From Longimicrobium sp. (GTDB taxonomy: Bacteria > Gemmatimonadota > Gemmatimonadetes > Longimicrobiales > Longimicrobiaceae): 9,984 nucleotides of DNA. The position numbers and the translations under genes were made by a program. Shown here piece after piece: positions 4,969-9,984 of the stretch (its first letter is position 1; each line of letters opens with the position of its first letter). The stretch covers positions 1 to 9,984 of the forward strand of contig JAUJMI010000103.1 of the NCBI GenBank assembly GCA_030446945.1. Reading direction: 5' to 3'. The notes beneath the pieces were generated by a model. The model searched no databases. It was not told where the DNA came from and saw only the letters and a program-made list of their open reading frames with translations.

Positions 4969-6530
4969 AGCGAGGTGACGGGCGGGGAGAGGGCCCGCCG
5001 CAGCGCCGCCGTATCCGTCTTCGATGCGTGGCGCGGGTCGCGGGGGATGGCGCGGAACGCGCGCAGCTCGTCGACGGGGATGGGGGCGAGGGCGGCGATC
5101 AGGCGCTCGCGATCCCTCGCGGACAGCGTGCCGGAGGCGGTCTCCACGCAGAGGACCGCGCGCTGGCCGCGCCCGCCGTCCGCAATGCCGAGGTAGGCGG
5201 CATGGCGGACGCCCTCCACCTGGAGCGCGCGGACTTCGGCGGCGCCGCCCCACCACACGCGGCCGTCGCGCTGCACCCGCTCGGCGATGCGGCCCATCAG
5301 CCAGAGGCGGCCCTCGCCGTCCAGCCAGGCGGCGTCGCCCGTACGGTGCCAGACGCGGCCACCGTCGTGGATCTTGTTGCGCAGCTCGGCTATGGGATCG
5401 TTGAGGTAGCCGGCCAGGACGTGCGCACCGGCCACCGCCACCTCGCCCGTCTCGCCGCGCGCGACCTCCCACCCCGCCATTTCCGTGATCGGCCCGTCGT
5501 GTGGGCGAAGGATCTTGACCTCCACCTCCGGCACGGGGCGGCCGACGCAGATCCCCTCTGCCGCGCCCCGCATGACGGCGAGCATGTCGCGCGCTTCGAT
5601 GCCGGAGATGGGCTCGGCCTCGCTGCTGCCGTAGACGACGCCCACCGTGCCGACCGCGACCGAGGTGAGAAGGCGCGCGAGCGGGGGGTGCACGGGGGCT
5701 CCGCCGGTGAAGAGCCTGCGCAGCGGTATACGCTCGCCAGTCTCCGCGCACCAGCGGGCGAGGCGCTCGTAGAATGCGGGCGAGCCGCTGCTGGTGGTGA
5801 CCCCCTCCGCGATCATCTGCCGGTGGATGCGCGCGGGGTCGACGTGGGCGGGGCGGCGCGGGTCGAAGTCGGGGAGGACGCTGGGGATGCCGCTCGCCAG
5901 GTTGTTGAGGACGAAGACGGGGAGGGTGGGCATGTCCACGTCGTCTTCGCGCGGGCGCAGGTGGTGCGCGAGGGCCAGGTGCTGCGCCCAGAGAAAGCTG
6001 TGCGACCGGGCCGCCGCTTTGGGCGTGCCGGTGCTTCCCGTGGTGAGGGTGACCAGCGCGGGCGCGCCGTCATCGACCCTCGCCGGGTCGGTCGGGGTGG
6101 CGCTTTCGTGGCGGCGCAGCGACAGGAGGCGCGTCCCCGCCGTCAGGTGCACGGGGATGCGGCGGATGGCCGGGCTCACCAGCCTCAACAGCTGCGCTTT
6201 GGGGGTGCCGATGAACATCTTTGGGGACGCCACGCGCACGGCCGCGTCCAGCCGGCGGCGGTCCGCCCACGCATCGACGAAGACGGCCGTGGCGCCGCAG
6301 TGAAGCGTCGCCAGGAGCGCCACGTACAGGTCGGGGGAGAGGGGGACGAAGAGGAGGACCGAATCGCCCGGCCCCAGGCCGCGGCGCGCCAAGCCGGCGC
6401 CCAGCGCGCGCACCCGGCGGTCCAGCTCGCCGAAGGTGAGGCGCAGCCCGCCATTGTCCACGATGGCGGCACGGTCGGGGTGCAGCGCCGCTCGCTCCGC
6501 CAGCCGCGCGGCGATGTTCACGGGGTCCAT
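4953..6530 (-). CDS. OleC-like AMP-dependent synthetase/ligase (ANL superfamily)
   Basis: This 525-residue ANL adenylating enzyme has the ATP loop T163-T164-G165-S166-T167-G168-T169-P170-K171, an A5 motif Y300-G-S-S-E304, the ribose-binding D399 (HRTGD), hinge R414, and a C-terminal lysine K504 in DPRHASKTD. Blocks such as IPSVLPDFDPRRPAHVDP (215-232), GICVGRP (326-332) and the DPRHxxK ending resemble the OleC/PRK09274 family rather than ordinary acyl-CoA synthetases. OleC makes beta-lactones from 2-alkyl-3-hydroxy acids in long-chain olefin synthesis. No oleA, oleB or oleD is in the window, so the substrate is open: beta-hydroxy acid lactonisation or acyl-CoA/acyl-AMP formation are both possible. 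The ATG overlaps the upstream GNAT gene by 13 nt; a GTG at codon 4 would give a 4-nt overlap. The last residues (PLPE) come from an intergenic repeat. Confidence 0.88.
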   Translation of the reverse strand: MDPVNIAARLAERAALHPDRAAIVDNGGLRLTFGELDRRVRALGAGLARRGLGPGDSVLLFVPLSPDLYVALLATLHCGATAVFVDAWADRRRLDAAVRVASPKMFIGTPKAQLLRLVSPAIRRIPVHLTAGTRLLSLRRHESATPTDPARVDDGAPALVTLTTGSTGTPKAAARSHSFLWAQHLALAHHLRPREDDVDMPTLPVFVLNNLASGIPSVLPDFDPRRPAHVDPARIHRQMIAEGVTTSSGSPAFYERLARWCAETGERIPLRRLFTGGAPVHPPLARLLTSVAVGTVGVVYGSSEAEPISGIEARDMLAVMRGAAEGICVGRPVPEVEVKILRPHDGPITEMAGWEVARGETGEVAVAGAHVLAGYLNDPIAELRNKIHDGGRVWHRTGDAAWLDGEGRLWLMGRIAERVQRDGRVWWGGAAEVRALQVEGVRHAAYLGIADGGRGQRAVLCVETASGTLSARDRERLIAALAPIPVDELRAFRAIPRDPRHASKTDTAALRRALSPPVTSLPLPE

Positions 6531-7501
6531 TCGTAGAGCGCGTAGCGGCGGAACACGTCCGCCGTCTGGCGCGAGATGCCGACCGACGCGTTCTGCACGT
6601 GCATCAGCGCGTGGATCACCTCCGTGTACCCCCGCTCGTGCGCCAGCCGCCGGATCTCGTCACTGAGGAAGGTGCCGAGACCCAGGCCGCGCGCGCCCTG
6701 TGCGGACGCCAGCGTCTTGAGGACCACCCTCGTGCGCCGCCCCACGGACGTGGTGAGGAGGTCGGGGAAGGCGAAGACATAACCCAGGAGCCGGCCCTCT
6801 TCGTCCTGCGCCAGCCGCACCAACTCGGGGTCCAGAAGCGGGCGTAGCGGGGCGTAGCGCGCGCGGAACTCGGCGAAGGAGATCGGCGAGTAGTACAGGT
6901 TCTCCGCGAACGCCTCCACCGTGACGGCGTAGAGCGCCTCCAGCTCCTCGTCGAAGCGGTCCGGGCGGAGCGCGCGCACGGCGACGCCTCGCGCGCGCAG
7001 CCGTTCCGGCGCGGCGGCAGCGCGCGGATCGGGGGTGGACAGATCGGTCACGCGCGCGCTCTCGTACCACGCCGCCACGCGGAAGCCGGCCGCCGTGAAG
7101 TCGTCCACGTACTCCGCCGGGTTTGTCGGCTCGGATAGGAAGGGCGGCGCAGCGCCGGGGAGTGCGAGGCGATAGCGGGCCCAGGTGCTCCCGTTGATGG
7201 GGCCGAGGACGCGATCCACGTCCGGCAGCACGCGGAGCGCCTCCGCCAGGATTGCGACACCCGCCGCGCGCTCCGTGGCTTCGTAGTGCCCGATCATCCC
7301 CGTGCGGCCCGGTGCGCCGTGCAGCCCATCCGCGGTCGTGAGGGCGCAGCGCGCGACAGGCTCGTCGCCACGCCACGCCATCAGGCAGCGCGCGCCGCCG
7401 GGGACGGGCTCTTCGGCGAGAGGATAGCCGACGCGCTCGCGGACGACAGCGAAAGCGGGGTCCTCCGGGGCGGTTTCCTCGATGCGAAGATCGTGCGTCA
7501 T
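6518..7501 (-). CDS. two-domain GNAT-fold N-acyltransferase-like protein
   Basis: In this 327-residue protein the C-terminal part (about 175-325) looks like a GNAT domain. The acyl-CoA pyrophosphate loop is at about 268-276 (Q268-G-A-R-G-L-G-L-G276), preceded by strand VVLKTLAS and followed by a helix and the VQNASVGISR segment. The N-terminal part (about 1-160) holds a conserved-looking VLGPINGSTWARYRL block (98-112) and AEYVDDFTAAGFRVAAWY (129-146), reminiscent of the half-degenerate first domain of tandem GNAT-fold proteins. It should move an acyl group from CoA or a similar carrier to an amine or other acceptor, identity unknown. It starts at the ATGA where the exporter gene ends (4-nt overlap) and runs 13 nt into the ligase gene. 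Translation is probably coupled. A much longer open frame continues upstream, but it is antiparallel noise inside the exporter gene in another frame. Confidence 0.75.
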   Translation of the reverse strand: MTHDLRIEETAPEDPAFAVVRERVGYPLAEEPVPGGARCLMAWRGDEPVARCALTTADGLHGAPGRTGMIGHYEATERAAGVAILAEALRVLPDVDRVLGPINGSTWARYRLALPGAAPPFLSEPTNPAEYVDDFTAAGFRVAAWYESARVTDLSTPDPRAAAAPERLRARGVAVRALRPDRFDEELEALYAVTVEAFAENLYYSPISFAEFRARYAPLRPLLDPELVRLAQDEEGRLLGYVFAFPDLLTTSVGRRTRVVLKTLASAQGARGLGLGTFLSDEIRRLAHERGYTEVIHALMHVQNASVGISRQTADVFRRYALYEWTP

Positions 7502-9648
7502 CGAGCCGTGCCGCGCGTGGCGGGGCGGTCGCGGCCCAGGAGGAGGAGGGCGGGAAGGAGGAAGAGATCGGCGAGCGCCGCGCCCGCGATGGAGACAGAG
7601 GCCACGATCCCGAACGACGCGATCGAGCGGGAGGCGGAGGTGGCGAGCACCGCGAATCCGAGCGCCAGCACCAGCGACGCGTACACGACCGCGCGCCCCG
7701 TCTCGCGGCAGGTGCGCCCGACCGCCTCCTCGCGCGACGCGCCCTCCGCCCGCGCTTCGCGGTAGCGGAAGAGGAAGTGGATGGTGTCGTCCACCGAGAT
7801 CCCCAGCACGATGGCGCCGATCGTGGCCGTGGCGATGTCGAGCGGGATCCCGGTCCATCCCATGATCCCGAACACCATCGCCACAGGGAAGAGGTTGGTG
7901 GGGATCGCGGCCAGCGTGAGCGGCAGAGAGCGCAGGAGCACCCCAACCATCGCGAAGACGATCACGGTGGAGATGGCGAGCCCCCACACCGTGCCGCTCA
8001 CCACGTAGTCGACGATGCGCAGGTAGAGCGGCAGGTAGCCGGAAGCGTGCAGCGTCGCCGCGCCGCCGAGCGCGCTCCGCCCCTCGGCCTCCAGCGCGTG
8101 CTGAGTGCGGGCGATGCGGCGCGTGCTCGTCATCGGCACGAAGGCGGTGATGCGCGCTTCGTTGCCATCCTCGGTGAGGTACCCGCCGCCCGGCTCGATG
8201 CGGCGCGCGGCCGCCAGCTCGGCCACGCCAAAGGTGCGCGCCACGTCCGGCCGCCGCTCCACGCGGCGCTGCCAATCGCCCAACGCGCGCAGCACCGCGG
8301 TGTCCAGCACCGCCTTGCCGGCGGCCGGCCGCACGACGAACTCCAGTGGCGTGTAGAAGCCGGAGTTTCGCTCGATCCAGCGGCTGTCGGTGCGCGCGAC
8401 GTGGCCGGCGGGGAGCAGCTCGAGCGTGAACGTGTCCGCCCGCACGCGCGCCGCGCCCACCAGCAGGACCGCCGTCACCGCCGCGACACCCGTGAGGACC
8501 TGCCAGCGCCAGCGCGGGTGCGCCCTGGCCAGCGCCGCAAGGGTGCGGTCGATGACGCCCCCCGCCACGCGTTCCGGCGGCGGCTGGAGGTCCCAGATGG
8601 CGAGCGCGGCGGTGCCCACCAGCAGCGTCAGCATCCAGCCGATCATCATCGCCGCGGCGGCGGCGAGGCCGAGGTCGCGGATCGCCGGCATGCGCGAGCT
8701 GGCCAGCGCCAGGAACCCCGCCGCCGTCGTCAGCGCGGTAAAGAGGTTGGGGAGCGCCACCCACGCCGACGCGCACGCCACCATCTCGCGCCGTGGCTCG
8801 CCGGGCGCGAGCGCGCGCCGTTCGGTGTAGTAGTGGGAGATCAGGTGGATGGCGTCGGAGAGTCCGATCACCAGCACCAGCATGGGGAGGATGGAGGTCA
8901 CCTGCGTGAAGGGGCGCCCGGTGAGGGTGAAGAGCCCCATCGTCATCACCGAGACCACCACCGGCGGCACGATGGCGATGGCGACCGCCAGCCATCGACG
9001 CAGCGCGAGCCATAGGAGGACCGCCATCACCCCGAACGCGATCCCCAGGTAGATGCCGCTGTCCCGGATCGTCTGCCGGTTGAGCGCATCGTACACCACT
9101 CCTATCCCGGCGTAGTGCGGCGCCCGCTCCGCGCCCAGCGTGCGGATGGCGCCCGTGCGGATCTCGTCCATGATCCGCCCGCGCACCGCGTCGATGTCCG
9201 GCCGCGCCGAGATGTGCGCCAGCAGCACCACCGTCCGCCCGTCCTCCGAGATGAGCCCCGCGCGGCGCAGGTAGGCGCGCGCTCCGGTGCCGGTGCCGAT
9301 CGTGTCGGCGAGGGCGCCGGGGGAGAGCACCTGGTCCACGCCCTCCACCCGGCGCAGCGCATCGGCGGCGCGGCGCTGCACCGCCCGCTCCTCGGCCGCG
9401 AGCGCGTCACCGGGAGCGTGGTAGGCGACGGCGACCACCTCGTCGTTGCCGAAGCGCCGCACGAACTCGCGGTAGCCGCGCAGCGCCGGGTCGTCGCGCA
9501 CGAACCAGACGGCGAGGCTGTTGTCCGGCCGCAGCGCCCCCGCCGCCGTGGCCAGCGGCGCCACCGCCGCCAGCAGCACCAGCAGCGTGCGCCAGGGATG
9601 CGCCGCGACCGCGCGCAGGACGCGGTGCAGGTAGGAGTCCGAGGACAT
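7498..9648 (-). CDS. RND/MMPL-superfamily exporter
   Basis: This 716-residue inner-membrane protein has the RND duplication: TM1 (about 21-39), a periplasmic loop (40-195), TM2-TM6 (about 199-351), TM7 (about 384-403), a second loop (404-545) and TM8-TM12 (about 550-705). TM4 ends in LVIGLSDAIHLISHYY with D265, and TM10 in GISVDDTIHFLFRYR with D620/D621, the usual sites for proton-relay acids. The first motif is shortened by comparison with the second. At about 700 residues it is nearer MMPL/HpnN-type lipid exporters than the roughly 1000-residue drug pumps, and no periplasmic adaptor or outer-membrane channel gene is seen. Neighbouring acyl-activating and acyltransferase genes suggest a lipid-like or acylated cargo. 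An in-frame TGA lies 18 nt upstream, so ATG 9648 is the natural start. No Shine-Dalgarno site is visible before it. Confidence 0.9.
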   Translation of the reverse strand: MSSDSYLHRVLRAVAAHPWRTLLVLLAAVAPLATAAGALRPDNSLAVWFVRDDPALRGYREFVRRFGNDEVVAVAYHAPGDALAAEERAVQRRAADALRRVEGVDQVLSPGALADTIGTGTGARAYLRRAGLISEDGRTVVLLAHISARPDIDAVRGRIMDEIRTGAIRTLGAERAPHYAGIGVVYDALNRQTIRDSGIYLGIAFGVMAVLLWLALRRWLAVAIAIVPPVVVSVMTMGLFTLTGRPFTQVTSILPMLVLVIGLSDAIHLISHYYTERRALAPGEPRREMVACASAWVALPNLFTALTTAAGFLALASSRMPAIRDLGLAAAAAMMIGWMLTLLVGTAALAIWDLQPPPERVAGGVIDRTLAALARAHPRWRWQVLTGVAAVTAVLLVGAARVRADTFTLELLPAGHVARTDSRWIERNSGFYTPLEFVVRPAAGKAVLDTAVLRALGDWQRRVERRPDVARTFGVAELAAARRIEPGGGYLTEDGNEARITAFVPMTSTRRIARTQHALEAEGRSALGGAATLHASGYLPLYLRIVDYVVSGTVWGLAISTVIVFAMVGVLLRSLPLTLAAIPTNLFPVAMVFGIMGWTGIPLDIATATIGAIVLGISVDDTIHFLFRYREARAEGASREEAVGRTCRETGRAVVYASLVLALGFAVLATSASRSIASFGIVASVSIAGAALADLFLLPALLLLGRDRPATRGTAR

Positions 9649-9751
9649 CGAGGAGGAGTGCGGGATTCAGCGGAGGGGCGGGTCTCCAAAGATGCGGAGA
9701 GTGGTGCGGCGGGCGCAACTCGGACCGGCGTCGCGGCGTCCGGGTGCGCCG

Positions 9752-9967
9752 TCAGGTCACGTGCGCGCGCGGGACGTACCCACGCACTACCAGCGCGTCA
9801 AAAACCTGCACCTGCTTCCTGAACGGAGCGCCAAGCCGCACCAGCCTCCACGCCTCCGCGGGGCTGCGGAGTGAAGGCGACGACCGACGCCGTAGCGAAC
9901 CGGCCCCCGGGCCGCGGTCCGTGCGGGCCTGGGCGATGAACACGGGCCAGTGGGGAGCCGGCGGCAT
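9752..9967 (-). CDS. possible small arginine-rich protein of unknown function
   Basis: This open frame of 71 residues has a good ribosome site: AAGGA on the minus strand (9980-9976) lies 8 nt before the ATG at 9967. About 83 percent of its codons end in G or C, fitting the genes around it. It is rich in Arg and Pro, with no signal peptide, membrane segment or recognised motif. The second half (AWRLVRLGAPFRKQV, then VFDALVVRGYVPRAHV) has the look of real secondary structure. I do not recognise the family. It ends 103 nt before the exporter start and could be a chance frame in GC-rich DNA. Confidence 0.3.
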   Translation of the reverse strand: MPPAPHWPVFIAQARTDRGPGAGSLRRRSSPSLRSPAEAWRLVRLGAPFRKQVQVFDALVVRGYVPRAHVT

Positions 9968-9975
9968 GGATCGCT

Positions 9976-9980
9976 TCCTT
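9976..9980 (-). promoter_or_regulatory. Shine-Dalgarno-like AAGGA for the small minus-strand frame
   Basis: On the minus strand AAGGA lies 8 nt before the ATG at 9967. It is the main reason for keeping the 71-codon frame as a possible gene. Confidence 0.35.
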
Positions 9981-9984
9981 CACT

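Larger units (their letters stand above)
9649..9984. other. right-edge region upstream of the minus-strand operon
   Basis: These 336 bp should contain the promoter of the exporter operon. I see no convincing -35/-10 pair and no RNA gene. Only one small possible minus-strand gene (9752-9967) is supported. AGGAGG on the plus strand at 9651-9656 has no start codon at the right distance, so it is not a ribosome site for a plus-strand gene. Confidence 0.5.

Noticed and set aside
5028..6536. Plus-strand open frame of about 500 codons opposite the ligase
   Set aside because: It mirrors the ligase gene, which has clear ANL motifs. The plus-strand protein has none.
7502..9013. In-frame N-terminal extension of the GNAT protein to about 830 residues
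   Set aside because: The extension overlaps the exporter gene in another frame and is Arg/Gly/Ala-rich noise. The ATG at 7501 in an ATGA overlap is the natural start.
7777..9015. Plus-strand open frame of about 410 codons opposite the exporter
   Set aside because: It is His/Arg/Gln-rich shadow sequence opposite a clear 12-TM protein.

Overview
The window is very GC-rich DNA with strong G/C preference at third codon positions. Coding is dense and interrupted by short repeat-filled gaps. Protein content (a bacillithiol-type YpdA reductase, a STAS/GHKL switch, an OleC-like ligase, an RND exporter) and the C-rich heptamer and palindrome repeats between genes suggest a free-living, high-GC, non-actinobacterial bacterium. 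My best guess is Gemmatimonadota, perhaps near Longimicrobium. That placement is inference, not proof.

Left part, plus strand (about 1-2265): a leader with two arrays of 7-bp tandem repeats precedes a GTG-started STAS plus GHKL-ATPase protein (215-1156). A small cytoplasmic cyclophilin follows (1190-1666), then a STAS-like protein with a predicted C-terminal winged helix (1690-2265). The first and third look like the two sides of an anti-sigma/anti-anti-sigma type partner switch, with a foldase gene between them. The kinase-like protein's own STAS domain lacks the usual phosphorylatable serine, while the separate STAS protein keeps a serine there.

Middle, plus strand (2342-4540): a Cys/Met-metabolism PLP enzyme of the cystathionine gamma-synthase/lyase type, then YpdA, the flavin NADPH bacillithiol-disulfide reductase. 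Together they suggest a sulfur and low-molecular-weight-thiol function. The start of the PLP gene abuts an 8-bp tandem repeat, and no Shine-Dalgarno site is visible.

Gap between convergent genes (4541-4952): about 410 bp packed with palindromes and a repeated 14-mer, resembling dispersed intergenic repeats. One element runs into the 3' end of the ligase gene and supplies its last codons and stop.

Right part, minus strand (9648 down to 4953): three overlapping genes in transcription order, an RND/MMPL-type exporter, a two-domain GNAT-like acyltransferase, and an OleC-like AMP-dependent ligase. The 4-nt and 13-nt overlaps make a tight operon. It could activate an acyl substrate, transfer or modify it, and export the product. 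This is the best candidate for an undescribed small pathway here. The last 335 bp hold at most one small doubtful gene (9752-9967, minus).
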